Of a DNA stretch of 64,000 nt, positions 1-11,758 are shown one piece after another. The stretch covers positions 2,294,001-2,358,000 of the forward strand of contig NC_079232.1 in NCBI RefSeq assembly GCF_028502605.1. The letters are read 5' to 3'. The number at the start of each line of letters is the position of its first letter. Position 1 is the first letter of the stretch. The stretch comes from Trichoderma breve. Taxonomy: Eukaryota; Ascomycota; Sordariomycetes; Hypocreales; Hypocreaceae. The translations under genes were made by a program, and so were the position numbers. The notes under the pieces are model-generated. The model searched no databases. It saw only the letters and a program-made list of their open reading frames with translations, and had not been told where the DNA came from.

Positions 1-556
1 GATGTTCATCCGAGGCCCGAACCTCCAATATCCGGGCTACCCAGTAATCTGCCTTCTTGGCAACTTTGCTGGCGCCGGCAGGCAGAGAGTTTTGCCGTTC
101 CATGGTTGCCTCGTTCGCCACATAGACAAAGTCTTCTGTGTAGTACTTGACGCCATTGACTATACAGGTTCCGCTTGGTTAGCTGCTCGGGGTCCAGATG
201 TTGCCCGGGAGATGCGGGAAGTGGCACTTACGAACGAAGCTGTTGTAGCGTGTCATGTCGAGCCATTGCTTGCGGGGGTCGACGGCGTAGTACAGCTTCA
301 AGGATTGGCTCGACTTGAATTTGCCTTCGGGATGGAAGACGGCGTTTTGCGTCTGGACCTTTTTGTTGTTGTCCTCCTCGGATTTGTCATGCTTCCTCTT
401 CTTCGACTTGGGACCGTCCCTCTCATTGCGCTCTGGCTCCGAGACGACGGTGACGGTGAAGGGACAGTCGGCACGATTCTCGTCCGGGACAGCACCATCA
501 GGAGCTGAGGCGCCGTCTGGAGCAGGGCGAGAGCGCTTCCGAGGCTTGGAACTCAT
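1..556 (-). CDS. BAH-domain chromatin protein, N-terminal part (cut by window edge)
   Basis: Two exons are visible, 556-232 and 159-1, with an intron at 231-160 (GTAAGT...ATAG). The first ATG in frame is at 556; the frame is open further upstream but has no ATG there. The joined protein has a basic, nuclear-type head (KPRKRSR, KSKKRK), a conserved FTVTV patch near residue 40, and then a stretch around NSFVLNGVKYY and DFVYV that I recognise as the start of a BAH domain. It runs on through KKADYWVARILEVRA to the window edge. BAH domains bind nucleosomes or modified histone tails. In filamentous fungi this layout fits the BAH-PHD readers of H3K27 methylation (EPR-1/BP1 type), but the PHD part would lie outside the window, so the subfamily is an inference. 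The next gene, atg22, is on the same strand 1.7 kb upstream. Confidence 0.6.
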
Positions 557-2261
557 CGCGGGCCGTGGGCAGCGCGCCGTCGGTGTCGCGCAAGCTGGGG
601 CGTCGCGCGTCGTAGGAATTCGGACGGCCGGCAATGGGCGCAGCGACTCTTTTGGCGAGCTGTTGCTTCTGACAAAGCGAGAGATGGGCCTTGGATCTGG
701 TTCGGTCTATCTCGATGTAAACACAAGCGCCCGCCCCGATAAATAGCACAGGCAGTCTGCAACAGCGGCACGGGCCCTGGTAAATCGGGAGCAAGATAAG
801 GTAGGATTCCTGCTATGCACCGAATTCTAGATGACAGCTCTAGCAAAGGCGCGGGCTAGAGCTCAGCGGGCGTAGCCACCGCAATCCCGGGGGGACAGAC
901 AAGGGGGAAGAGAGGAGCAGGTCGAGGACAGGGAATCGCGCAAAAAGCTATGGATATTTTTTTGGTCTTTTGCTTTTTTTTTCTGCTGCCTTCCAAAGTG
1001 GGCTTGTATCGACAATACCCGTTGGCGGGGGATCAAGCGGCGATCCCAGCGGCGCGCAAACCGTGCTAAAGAGAAAAGGAGGGATTAAGAAGAGAAAAAG
1101 AGATGAAGAAAAAAAGAAAAGCGTTGCTTCTGCTTGGGCCGCCGTCCTGTCGAACCAACGTGTTCTGCTAGGCAAAAACAGAAGAGGAGAGGAATAGGAA
1201 TAGGTGAACGGTCACTAAGGTGGAAAAGAGTGGAGGGAACAGGGTCATGTACCTACGCAGGCACCTTGCGCCGACCAGGTACTTACTTGGCCCGGGTTAC
1301 GTACAGTATAACAAAATAGCACTGGACGGGACACGCGAATACGCACGCAAATGAACGCGCAGAGCAGAGGGAACGCAAAAACCCCCACTGTAATCGAGCT
1401 GTTGCTTATTGTCTAGCGCGATGGATTGGGGAAATGCCAGCACGTTGCTGCATGGAATCGGATCAATTATTGTGGCAATTTAGCCGTTGTTCCTTAGTGC
1501 TTCTAGTAGCGGCCTAGATCGCCTTGGTAGTGGCGTTTTTGATATGGATAGTATGGGTTTGATGTGTGAGTTGAGTCGTGTCGAGCTGACTTTATGTTGT
1601 TGGTTCGTTGTCCAGGTATAAGACGCCCCCCGGAGTGGAATGTCACTGTCACTACCTAGCTACAAGGGGATTCGAGTCGGGGACGTTGCCTATCATGGAT
1701 ATTTTGTAGGCGTCAGACTGCCATATAGTTTACCAGGTATGTAATACTGTATGTATGTGGTTTGGGTTCCGAGGTTGCCTTGCTTAGATGCGGTGTGCAA
1801 GCCAGCACAAGGCCTCAGTTGAGTCTGGGCAACTCTATTAGGCAGCGGATTAGTTGAGCAATGCATTCAAGGACAGGGGAATATCAGTTGCTCGACGAAT
1901 AGAAACAAGAAGAAAATCAAGTTGATACCCCAGCACTTATCAATCCCACACCTTTTTCGAAATAGCAAAGTATTATTCACCGAGTTAAACCTAGCCCTTG
2001 TTTCCGTATTACTACCTAGCCCTTCAGCTCCAAACTTTCGCAGACAAACGAAATAGTGGCCAAGTAGCCTCCGAATCAAGCTCTGCCGGAGTTTCCAAAG
2101 GCAAAATCCAGAGTTTACTAATCAACCAAAACGCCTACGCTATGCACACTTGTAGTATTAGATTGTTGGCAAGCCCTATCCAGTCAGGAAGAGACAAAAG
2201 CCAGGAGAAAAATATCCTTGACCGCAGCATAATCAATTGCAACTAATATCAGATAAACGTC
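557..2261. other. intergenic region between the BAH gene and atg22
   Basis: No convincing gene. This is the promoter and leader of the BAH-domain gene plus the 3' end of atg22. A long purine tract on the plus strand at about 1072-1130 is a CT-rich tract on the coding strand of the BAH gene, a usual feature of fungal promoters, about 520 bp upstream of its ATG. Confidence 0.6.
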
Positions 2262-4369
2262 TCACCGTCGATGGGCTGCGTTGCCATTGCCCTCGGCGGC
2301 TTCATAGTCAGCTAGCATTCCGCGGGCCGCTTCCTCGTCTTCTTCGTCTTCTCCCGCAGGACTGCCGGGTTCGAAACCCTCGATGGTCTCAGCGAGCTTC
2401 TCGCCTTCTCTCTTGCCACGCTCAACGTCGATGAACCAAATGAGTGGAGCGGGGAAACCAACAAGAGCACCGAGGAACCAAAACGCAGGCCGGATGCTTC
2501 CAGTCTTGTCGATGATGGCTCCAACAATAGCAGGTCCAAAAACACTGGATCCTTTATCAGTGATGGCGTAGAGTGCGTAAAACGCGGCTTCGGATCCGGG
2601 TGGAATCAGCTCTCCGAAAAGCGAGCGGCAGTAGCTGCTCAGCCCACCCATGACGAGGCCATACACGGCTGCCAGCGGATACATCTCCCACGGTTGTTGC
2701 AGTCCTACAACACCCCAGCGCTTAATAAACGGGAGGTAGCCCATTAGGCCATAGATCGGGATGAGTTCAAACAAGGCAATGCAGACGAGGATCGTCTGAT
2801 GGGGTTTCAGGTTGAAAGTTCTGGATACCCAGGACCAGCCGAAAGCGCCGAAGATTCCAGCCATTGTGGCAATGACGTTGATCATACCCAAGGCCCATGG
2901 TTTCATGTGAAGCTGGGTCTTGGCGAACAAGACAGCCGTGGAGGATGTCGTGGCAATTGCATCAGAAAGAAGAAACCAGCTACCCAAGAAGAGCATAATA
3001 TCAATAAGACGCCTTGCCAGCTGGATGGTGCGAAATAGAGATTTCCAAGCATATTTCAAGTACACCCACCATGAAGCACCGTCTTTGCGCCCATCAATTG
3101 TCAAAGCCGGTCCTGGTCTGGGTCTAAGCCACAATGCAGCAGGGATGGTGAAAATAGACCACCAAGCCCCAATAATGAATAGCACCACTCTCTGTGACCA
3201 CGTCGTATTTTTCATTGCGATGAGAATGCCAATGGAGGCACACTGCACGAACAAGGCGGCACTATAGCCAATACCAATGCCCAAAGAGGATATGCGCGTA
3301 GAGAGTTGAAGCTCCTTGGAAGTGATTTCTTCATGAGTTGCCACACGCTTCAGTCCGTTCCTGTGATGCCGATCGTCAGGAGGAAGTAATCCTGACGTGG
3401 AATTGACCATGTCTCCCTCCAGATCATCGGTTGAATCCCCCATCTGACGGGCGACTTCGGATGATTCTGTTACATATGCCTCCGTTACTTCGGGATGATT
3501 TCGAACCAGAAGTGGGAGAAAAGAGTTGAGCAAAACGAATGACGCGCCAAAAGATGTGTTAGAGATGATGGTTAAAAAGGCACCGATGAGGTAGTTGGTC
3601 TTGCTGATGAAGATGAAACACATGACGGAAAAGCCACCGATCCAGGCAAACGCCAGCAGAAGCCGCTTCCTGTAATTGCCATGGTCTGCAGCACAGCTGA
3701 TACTGACGACAAGAAGGGCCTGTAGCAAGACACTGGCTGAAAAGGTATACATGGCAAAGCTTGCCGTGTTGACCGGGATGCCCAATACATATACGACACA
3801 CTGGCCGTCATCTTCCGATTTGCTGTCGCTGGAGCCGCAAGGCTTGTCTGGGTTCGAGAGGAGGACGCCATTTTCTCGAGCAAGCGTCTCTAGGAGGATT
3901 GGGATGAAGGAAGCTGTTGTTCAGGATTAGCGAGACAGCTCGTTTGATGGGGACCCAGAGCTGACAGCGGCCCAACACAACGAGAACAGGTGAAGTTAAG
4001 GCGGTGATGTGTTATTAGAAGAACATCAAGTAGGTAATGAAATCAATAGAATACAAAGACCATGCAAAGAGAAGAACATGACACGCGAGACTCACCAATT
4101 CCGCAAATGACATACGTCTCGGCCGCGAAGCCATACATGTACCATCCCCAAAGCTCTTTCTTGCTTGTCGGTCTGACATCGTGCCCAACATATGCCGGCA
4201 CGCCCGGCCGCACGTCGCTGTCGAAGCTGTCGCGAAGACTCATCTCGTCGTCGCTGTCGGACCGCTCGTCGTCGGCTTCAAAGGACGATGTCGCGTAGGA
4301 TCTTTTGGACAGGATGGACAGACCCGACCAGAAGCGCCGTCCTTGGAGCTCCGGGCGATGCGGCGTCAT
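2262..4369 (-). CDS. atg22: Atg22 vacuolar amino-acid effluxer (autophagy-related MFS protein)
   Basis: Exons 4369-4096 and 3913-2262 join across a 182-bp intron (donor GTGAGT, acceptor ACAG) to give 641 aa. Atg22 is a vacuolar-membrane permease of the major facilitator type; in yeast it exports amino acids released by autophagy. The acidic, Ser/Asp-rich cytosolic head (residues 1-70) is followed by the family signature [17 protein letters not shown]. The intron junction completes [17 protein letters not shown], a diagnostic Atg22 segment. About ten hydrophobic segments follow, with a large charged loop in the middle (around [18 protein letters not shown]) and an acidic tail rich in EDEEDEE. 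The length is normal for filamentous fungi. The ATG at 4369 is the only sensible start. Confidence 0.95.
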
Positions 4370-5776
4370 GGCAGGCAGCTAATCAGAGGCGGTGGTCTGA
4401 CCAGTGACAAGACCCACGTGATTGACCCAGTCGGAAGCGGTACCTTGGGCTTGCTAATGCACCCCGCGCTTCTCCAGTACCAGCAATTCACAGTGGACAC
4501 AAAGAATCGACAACAGGCGCATCTGGCCGTGAGATTTGTCGCGCAAAGGGTGCTGACTGCCTATAACCGTATCGTATTATCAGCTGCTTCTGTCCGGTTT
4601 GGTCTGGTCTGGGCCATTTGAATACGGGCAGCTCCGCCTCCAAATTGCTGGGCTGACGGTGGGAGGATGCTGGCGAAGCTGAGCAGGCTCGCAGGCTGAA
4701 TGGCAGGCCTGTCTCGACTAAGCCTTCAACTGGTCAAGTCGAATCTTGGGCCTAACCGAAGGATCTCAGGCACGTTTTCTTTTTCTTTTTGCCGACGGGC
4801 GACATGCAACTCTTTATGTGCCCGCTGCACGATGAAATAGTTCATCACATCCTCCCCCTCTTCGGTGCATATCGCGCATCCGGTGATAGCTTCTCTTCGC
4901 TTATTCGCTCCCAGGTTGGCCCCAAAAGCCTGAGCAAATCTACACACTTCTAAATATGGACGTGGCAAGCGTCGTTAACACCTTTTTGAGGATGGCTAAG
5001 CTTTAGCATTGATCTAGGTGGAGAGCTCGCGCGTCAGAGGCCCAGTTTAGCTGATGCTAGTACTCTCCAGCTAACAGAGTGACGCGCTGTTTTCTCTCTT
5101 CTTCGCAGGTCAGCTGAGGTCAAACATGTTTTACTCCAAGCGTGAAAACAGGTGTTGAAGAAATCGTTGGAACGCAAGACGATTATTCCCGAGATTGGCG
5201 CCCACGACTCCGGAAGGTTGTTGCTCGACGGCGACCCAAGTGGAGACACATGTGAAGCTATGAGAATATGGGAATGATTTGCGGTGACGATGTTACCCGT
5301 CTCTGGCTTGTGGCGTGATCTTCTGAAGATGCTGCCAGCACCCACTATGTGACTATGAGATGTCACCAACTGCTCTACAGTATGGAGGTGCGGCAGATTG
5401 CATATCTCCAGAAGGGGAAAGGTATTGACAACATCTCTGGTGAAGAGATAAAGAGAGCTAAAGAGGAAGAGATACATATGCTTATTACAGCCTCGATCAG
5501 TTCATCTTGCGCTTGCCCGATTCACCTCTGGCAGGCTTATGTGCTAGGACGCATGGCGCACATTGGTTGAAAAGTTTATTCTGCGTATTAACTTGCATCG
5601 GATGTCATTTTCTAATGACTGACAGCACCGTGATAGCAATCTGCCATCTAAAGCAAACGAAACTCAAGTGGGATATCATATGTGTTGTCCAACATGGTGA
5701 CCAGGTCCATAACCAAAAACATCAGCACCCCGAATGGTCAAATGCTTTTCTCTCACACTGCGATTGCTTCGCAGAC
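4370..5776. other. intergenic region, atg22 promoter side
   Basis: No supported gene. A 147-codon minus-strand frame at 5034-5477 has no recognisable motif or domain. The stretch holds the atg22 promoter and the 3' flank of the small DUF3602 gene. Confidence 0.5.
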
Positions 5777-6215
5777 TCAGTGCTTGAACGCGCCAAACAA
5801 CTTTGTCTTGAGCTTATCCGCCAGCCCAACCGGCGCTTTGGGGCGAGGCTTCGCATCAGCATGCTCCCCCTCGGCGTGATGCTCATTGCCTGCGCCGCCA
5901 CGACCCGTGTGATACCCCTGGACATCCTGGCTTGCTCTCACAGCAGCCTCCGGGACGAAATCTGTATCTTTGCGCTGAGCCGATGTGGTTCCGATGTCGG
6001 TGATGTTGCCGGCGCCTGTGAGCAAGTCTTAGATGAGGCTGCTGGGTGTCAAATTACTCGCATTGGAAGAACGCACCTCCTCGGCCGGCACTGAACGCGC
6101 CATCGCCATGGCTGCCCACGTCTCCGGATCGCACCACCTCACCGTCGACGTATTTAGTGTCGTCGGGCTCGATGTTTCCCGCTCCGCCGCGGCCGTGGGA
6201 TACTTCGGCCGCCAT
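5777..6215 (-). CDS. small GRGGAGN-repeat protein (DUF3602 family)
   Basis: Two short exons, 6215-6077 and 6015-5777, join across a 61-bp intron (GTGCGT...CACAG) into a 125-aa protein. It is missed if only long open frames are considered. Three copies of the motif GRGGAGN are present: near residue 8 (followed by IEPDD), at the exon junction (followed by ITDIG) and near residue 95 (followed by EHH). This repeated motif defines the fungal DUF3602 family of small, hydrophilic proteins of unknown function. The C-terminus is basic and amphipathic (LADKLKTKLFGAFKH). The splice junction falls inside a GRGGAGN copy and restores it exactly, which supports the model. No signal peptide or membrane segment is seen. 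Confidence 0.85.
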
Positions 6216-7092
6216 AAGGACAAAGGGCGGTGTTGGTGTTGTCTGGGTGAATTGATGGTTGACTCAAGTTCAAACGAGAAGCTCACGGTGAGTTGCGTTG
6301 GACGCTCTGAGTTGTGTAGCTTCACCTAACGGCAGGGGAAAGCTACTTATGTTGTCTAGGCATTACAGTCTACGACCCTGACGATTTAGCGGCCTTGTCA
6401 ATCTTTTATATCATCGCGCGACACACACGAGCAACATGCGCCATGAGATAATCTGAGCGATAAGACCGGAAAAGGGCGTGTAAACGAAGGCGCCAGATGC
6501 GCCACATGGCTGCTCATGGCGGAAAGTCAGTCGACGATGAATGGCACTAATGACGGAATAGCATGTGGGAGAACAGCCGTTATCAGCTCTCTTCAGCCGC
6601 GGCCATGGCCATGCCATCGAGAGATAACATTGGGGCGCCTCTTTATCGCTGAAGATGTTTGCGCCAAGCGTTCGCGGGGAGCCAGTGAGAGGCTGCGGGG
6701 GCAGAGTCCATTTTACGTACCTGAATTTGGTGACATTCGGCGACAGGGTTCCTTATCAATGACCCGAGGCCCTCACTATCAGCTCTCTCTGCACGAGTTT
6801 CAATATTGTCATGCACTTCACTTGCACGGGTATAGCCTACGTCAGGGACTCTGCGGTGTGTCTTTCTATGGATGAATGGCACATCTGATAAAATCTACTC
6901 GTCAAATGGCTGAAATGGGGTGGCCGGGTAGCATTAAGCTTATACCAGAGCGCAATATTCTCTACACGCACGTAGCACACCACGGCCGTTGCACTTCAAA
7001 CGCTGCGCTGTCGCTTTTATTAGCCTTTGTTTAATCTTTTTTTGTTTTGTTTGGTTTGGTTTGTTTTACATGACCCCAAGTCAATCTTCTAT
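6216..7092. other. intergenic region
   Basis: Promoter of the DUF3602 gene and 3' flank of the CHORD gene. A T-rich, (TTTGG)-like stretch lies at 7035-7065. I see no gene. Confidence 0.5.
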
Positions 7093-8207
7093 CTAGACTT
7101 TGCCCGCCCGGCCAATTTGAAGAATCTCGCCCGTTAGTTGCTCATCGCTTCGCAAGACTGGCCAAGAAGATCCGTCAGCCTTGACGAGCGTCAACTCCAA
7201 CTTCGTGCCGAGGATCTTAAAGGATGACTTTTCTGTATCAATTTCCGCAAACAGCGGCACAGTCGTCGTGTATCTCTTCGGGGTTGGGTCGCTAGTCGTA
7301 AGATCCAGGTCAATCTCCTTCGCCTTGAAGTCGACCTTTGCTATTTCCTTTTTAATCTTCTTCAAGAAAAGTGACGCAATGACCGACGTGGGGGTCTGGT
7401 AGAAGTCGTGCCTAAGGACCAGTTAGGGGATTGGGCGCCCTCGTAAATCGAGCTCCAAACGGAAACCAGAAACACTCACCGGACTGTGGTTAGGATCTCT
7501 TCGTTGCCTGCATCGGCCGTGTCCTTCTTTCCGCTGCCAACAAAGAGATGCCTGTCCTTGGTCTTGCAGCCTTCAATCTTCATGAACTGGTCAAACTCCA
7601 GCACCCTCCTCTTGCAGCACGAGTAACCCTTGCTGCCCTCATGGAAGATTGGGACGCCCGGGTGGTGCACGCACTGCTCTGCTTCCCTTGCAGCTCCCTT
7701 GCTATATTTAGCGCCGCATGCCTTGCGGCGACACTCGGTTCCGTCTGGAATGTCCAAGCTCGGATCATCGTCTTCAGAATCCGGGGGAGGTGGAGGCGGA
7801 GTAGGAATGTGCTGTGCTGGCTGGATGGGCAATCGTGCTGGAGCAGATACGCTAGCCTCTGAAATCTTCTGTGCCAAGGCGGCCTCGTCGATGGGAGGCT
7901 TTTCGTCCACTGGGGGAGGCTTCTCAGTAGTTGAATGTGTGCCGGTCGTACAAGGAGGGATGTTCATGAATTCGTCAAAGGTCAGTACTCGCGGCTTGCA
8001 GCACTTCCATCCTAGAGTCGAACCGATCAGTTTAGTAAACACGCAAGGCGAGAAGGGACCATCGTGCGCATCGTCAAAGAGCGTAGACGAAGCAATCTTA
8101 CCTTTCTGCCCCTCGTGGAAGATGGGTGGGCCAGGGTGATAGTGACACTCTTCCTCTGCGTCCGTGAACTCCTTGCCACAGCCCTGGCGGACACACTTTT
8201 GCGCCAT
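7093..8207 (-). CDS. CHORD and CS domain co-chaperone (CHORDC1/ChpA-like)
   Basis: Exons 8207-8102, 8011-7480 and 7411-7093 give 318 aa. Two CHORD zinc-binding modules are plain. The first spans residues about 4-62 (CVRQGCGKEF, CHYHPGPPIFHEG, then WKCCKPRVLTFDEFM). The second spans about 130-190 (CRRKACGAKY, CVHHPGVPIFHEGSKGYSCCKRRVLEFDQFM). A Pro-rich linker separates them, and a CS (p23-like) domain fills the C-terminal 100 residues (HDFYQTP...VDFKAKEIDLDL...FGILGTK-type strands). CHORD proteins bind Hsp90 and Sgt1 and act in chaperone signalling. The start has an excellent context (CACCATGG). The first intron (90 bp) has no stop and keeps frame, so it can be misread as coding; removing it restores the conserved GQKGWKCC join. 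Confidence 0.95.
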
Positions 8208-8809
8208 GGTGAAGCTGTAGAGATGACTGTTTATTGTAAAGAGCGTATATCGTGTAGCTTCAGGAATGATTGCAAGGGCGATTGGAAGCTATGTGCTTTG
8301 CTTGGGAGAGTGGGTATCTGATGGGATCTTCTAGAACTATCAGGATGACGGAGCTGTGCGCTCTCACCGCTTTCCTATTCCAATGCGGGGTTGTCGGAGA
8401 TCAGAGCAGCCGGATCGGGATCGCAGCCGAGTAAGTGCAGATTGTTGAAGATAAATTAGCATCGCTCACACAATCCTCTTTTCTTTATCTTCTTTGCCAT
8501 TCAATGCAAAATACAAATTTGCAACGAAGGAAGAAATCCAAAATGACGCAGTCCACTAATTTCATACGATAATATCAAAAGAATACATGGTAAAGAATAC
8601 GCAACAAAGAATTATCATGTAAGTGCGATCTAACATAGTTATTCAATATTTATATTTGCGTTCAATTTTCGATTTACTCAACAAGCTCTTTAGTCATCAT
8701 GTCATTTTACTTGCTATACAATGCATCATGTTCCTTCTCAATCTACCATATATATATACATATCAGAATTGACAGTCATCCCATAGACTGTGTTACATGC
8801 AGAATCTCA
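8208..8809. other. intergenic region
   Basis: CHORD-gene promoter and the AT-rich 3' flank of cel5A (about 8450-8800, with TATATATATACATATC near 8750). No gene is seen. Confidence 0.5.
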
Positions 8810-10087
8810 TCAGCGGGCAAGGCACATCGACACCAGAGGCTGATCAGTCCAAGCACCGCTTGAAGCCTGCACCGGAGTTTCAGCCAGCGGGTATCCAGGA
8901 TCGAAAGAGCCCGCAGCCCATCCAACATATCCCATATAAACATCAGAGTTCTGGTTGAGGTATTGAATCTGCTGGCACATGTACTGTTCGCACGATGGAG
9001 TATTGCCACCACCAGTTTCAGTCAGAATAGCTTGACGCTTGTTGGTACGAAGCCAAGTAGCTAACGGCGCGAATGCACTGTCAACATTGTCCGTAACACA
9101 GATCGAGTTGGTACCAGAGTTATCCGAGTCCAGGTACTTATGAACATCAAAGATCAGGTTTGTTGTTGAGCCGTCTGGGTTCTTGATGGTAGATAGAGCC
9201 GCTGCACCACCGTCAGAAATGATTTGTCCAGCGGATTGATAGTCAGTGCCGGGAAGTGAGATGTATTGTGAGGTAGCACCCGCATTACGGATTGCAGTAA
9301 CAACAGCCTGCACGGTACCCGCCCAGGTGGTGATGTTAACATCGTGCGGCTCATTCATAGTGCCAAACCATATCCTGGGTTCCGAGGCATACTTGGTCGC
9401 TATTTGTGTCCAAAGGCTGACAAACTGAGCGTTTGTAGGGCCTCCCTGGCCAATGATTTTGCCATTCCAGCGAGCATAGTTGTGGATGTCGATGATGCAG
9501 TATGCACCCGTGGCAAGACATCCCTGGACGAGTTGATCATAATAGCCCAGGTTGGTGGCGTCCAAGGTGCCGCCAAGGTTGGCATTCACTAGATACTGCC
9601 AGCTGACGGGCAAGCGGAAAATATTGAAACCATCGTCCTTCACAAAGTGCTGCATCTGGCCAACGCCATCTGGATAGTTGTTCGCGCCATCATAATTCTT
9701 GAGTGGCGGATAGGCACCAGATACGTTGCAGGTTCCGTCGGTTGAGCAACTGAAGTCGAACCCAGCAATGTTAATACCTGCAAATCGGACGCCCGAGCTG
9801 GGCGGTGGAATCGAAGTTGCTGAGGTGGTTCTTGATGCTGATGTTGTGGTTGTTGCTGATGTTGATGCAAGAGTGGTGCGGGTGCTGGTGATTATGCCGG
9901 TAGCAGGAATACATTGGGCGTAGTATGAGTTCAATGTTGAGCAGCTTGTCCCAGAAGTACAGCTTGTCGGACCACTGTAGCCTATTCCTCCGCATTGCCC
10001 CCAGGTGGTCTGTTGTTGTGCTACGACACCACTTGCTCCGAGATATAGATAGGCTGCGAGCAGCCGTGAAGCCTTGTTGTTTGTCAT
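8810..10087 (-). CDS. cel5A: endo-1,4-beta-glucanase Cel5A (EGII type; CBM1 plus GH5)
   Basis: A single 425-codon exon encodes a secreted cellulase that cuts internal beta-1,4 bonds in cellulose. A signal peptide ends near residue 23 (GVVA then QQQ). It is followed by a fungal cellulose-binding CBM1 at about 25-61 with four Cys (32, 43, 49, 59) and surface aromatics Trp29, Tyr37, Tyr55 and Tyr56. A Ser/Thr linker spans about 62-97. The GH5 (subfamily 5) catalytic domain starts at [15 protein letters not shown]. The acid/base Glu246 sits in MNEPHD and the nucleophile Glu357 in LTETGGGN. The order and wording match the Trichoderma EGII enzyme closely throughout, including the CLAR end. A TATATAAA box lies 156 bp upstream of the ATG. 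No intron interrupts the gene. Confidence 0.97.
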   Translation of the reverse strand: MTNNKASRLLAAYLYLGASGVVAQQQTTWGQCGGIGYSGPTSCTSGTSCSTLNSYYAQCIPATGIITSTRTTLASTSATTTTSASRTTSATSIPPPSSGVRFAGINIAGFDFSCSTDGTCNVSGAYPPLKNYDGANNYPDGVGQMQHFVKDDGFNIFRLPVSWQYLVNANLGGTLDATNLGYYDQLVQGCLATGAYCIIDIHNYARWNGKIIGQGGPTNAQFVSLWTQIATKYASEPRIWFGTMNEPHDVNITTWAGTVQAVVTAIRNAGATSQYISLPGTDYQSAGQIISDGGAAALSTIKNPDGSTTNLIFDVHKYLDSDNSGTNSICVTDNVDSAFAPLATWLRTNKRQAILTETGGGNTPSCEQYMCQQIQYLNQNSDVYMGYVGWAAGSFDPGYPLAETPVQASSGAWTDQPLVSMCLAR

Positions 10088-10242
10088 GGTAATTCTGGTG
10101 ATAGAGATAATATGAAGAGGCTATGGATTCTTGGCGTTGTTTATGAGTTCAAGAGATGAAAAGGGATAGATCTTCAACTCAACTCAAAGAAGATCCCAAT
10201 GACATTATCGCTGCCCTGAAAAATATTGGACTTCATAGTTGC

Positions 10243-10250
10243 TTTATATA
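10243..10250 (-). promoter_or_regulatory. TATA box of cel5A
   Basis: On the minus strand this reads TATATAAA, about 156 bp upstream of the cel5A start at 10087, a usual spacing for strongly regulated fungal genes. Confidence 0.55.
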
Positions 10251-10713
10251 TGTCTGTTTAGGCTATTAACTCATTAAGGTGACATTGAAGAAGCGCCTTG
10301 AATACTTGAAATCCCTGGCTGGACAGCTGCGCGGAACAATAGTGCCATGTGAATGTTTCAAAACAAACTGGATTGTCTAATACTCTAGCAAGGCACATCA
10401 ATAGCATCTCATCCTAATACATTCGGCGCTTTCACAACGGCGGCTGGGAGAATTATGGCTGAATTGAAGTCATTCAGCCATTGAGCCTCGGGCAAGAGGA
10501 CCGCCTGGGTCACATCGGCCCTGGCTACGGAATATTGCCGAAATTAAATCGTCTTCTCGTGGTAGCCAGAATCGAGGCTTTTTCTCAAAGAAAAAGTAGA
10601 AAAGAAAGGCGCTTCGGAGTAATACACCATAAACCCTGCCGCTGTCGACGGGCGGCAAAATTGTTCAGATGATAACCTGTAACCCTACACGGCCTTTGAA
10701 ATCCGAATCAGAA

Positions 10714-10772
10714 TTAGCCAATTAGAAAAGTCGTTAATTCTTAATTCAGCCGAATGAGACATCGCTGGCTAA
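10714..10772. promoter_or_regulatory. pair of GGCTAA elements upstream of cel5A (possible Xyr1 sites)
   Basis: GGCTAA occurs on the minus strand at 10719-10714 and on the plus strand at 10767-10772, some 630-690 bp upstream of cel5A. GGCTAA is the known core for the cellulase activator Xyr1/XlnR. Function here is only inferred, since a 6-mer can occur by chance. Confidence 0.3.
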
Positions 10773-11758
10773 AGCTCATTCTTCTTTCTCCTGCTTAGAG
10801 TGGCTAGGGCTATGAAGGGCAGTTAATGCGCTTCTTCTGAGAAAGATGACAAAGCTATTTGAAGCCCGCAGTTGCGGAGGTAAGAGTGTTGTGCTACAAC
10901 CAAGGCGAAATAACAATCGCAATAGTCTGGGCGGCTTAAAACTCCAGAAGTTGGTATCTAATTGCATTTATCATTCATACAAAGCGCTTATGCGAATAAT
11001 CTAAACAGACTCAACAAACGGCAATGAACAATTCGGGATGCTATGAGCTCTTGGTCAAAATCCAGGCTCTGCTCTTCTGAGAGCCTTGGGATGGGAGATG
11101 GTTTATTTGGAGTCGCATGGTTTCGTTTACAGGAGCAAATAAACAAGTAGCTCAAATACTTACTATAGCGTCGCATGATATTATCGACTTTGAACGGTAA
11201 CGAGCCTCGATCGTGCGAGCATATAGCTTCGCTATCCTAACAGCGTTGAGGCTTGCCGAAAACGGCCGCTATAACCGCGAAATCCAGCTTCTTGGAACAC
11301 CCATCTCTGACTCCCATGCCTCTGCACCGATAGCATTCCGTTGGATACCACCACTAGGCAGAAGCCGCTACAGCAAGTGCTGTTGAATTTATAGGCAACC
11401 TCTCAACTGCACTGCCACTCGCGTATTGCATGCATGCTTCAAATTGTCGTGCACCACCGTAGCCAACACCCAATACCGCCATTCTTTTGCTTGCATAATG
11501 GCGGTCACGTCGCATGAAGAATGCCTTGAGCCCTCCCAATCCTAGCTTTCTACATCATAAACATGGCTTGCTTTCGCCCGACTAGATACTTTGGGATTCA
11601 CTGTTTGAAACTTTGATACATTCTACATCTCTTGTCCAACCCCTCTCAGCTAGATAATTCAGCAAGCAACTGATTTCATCCTCCTCATCATAATTTTTGA
11701 CACATACACATGGCGTCTTGCTAGTTACATGTACCTAAGCACCACCTGAAGCCAAGCG

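Larger units (their letters stand above)
10088..11758. other. divergent intergenic region between cel5A and the ankyrin-like gene
   Basis: This 1.67-kb spacer serves as promoter for both flanking genes. Apart from the TATA box and the GGCTAA pair I see no gene. Small open frames on both strands lack recognisable motifs. It marks the left border of the accessory block. Confidence 0.5.

Noticed and set aside
5034..5477. 147-codon minus-strand frame in the atg22 upstream region
   Set aside because: Biased, low-information sequence without domain, signal peptide or promoter support.
5507..6094. 195-codon plus-strand frame over the DUF3602 gene
   Set aside because: Antisense to the GRGGAGN exons, which are clearly coding on the minus strand; no motif of its own.
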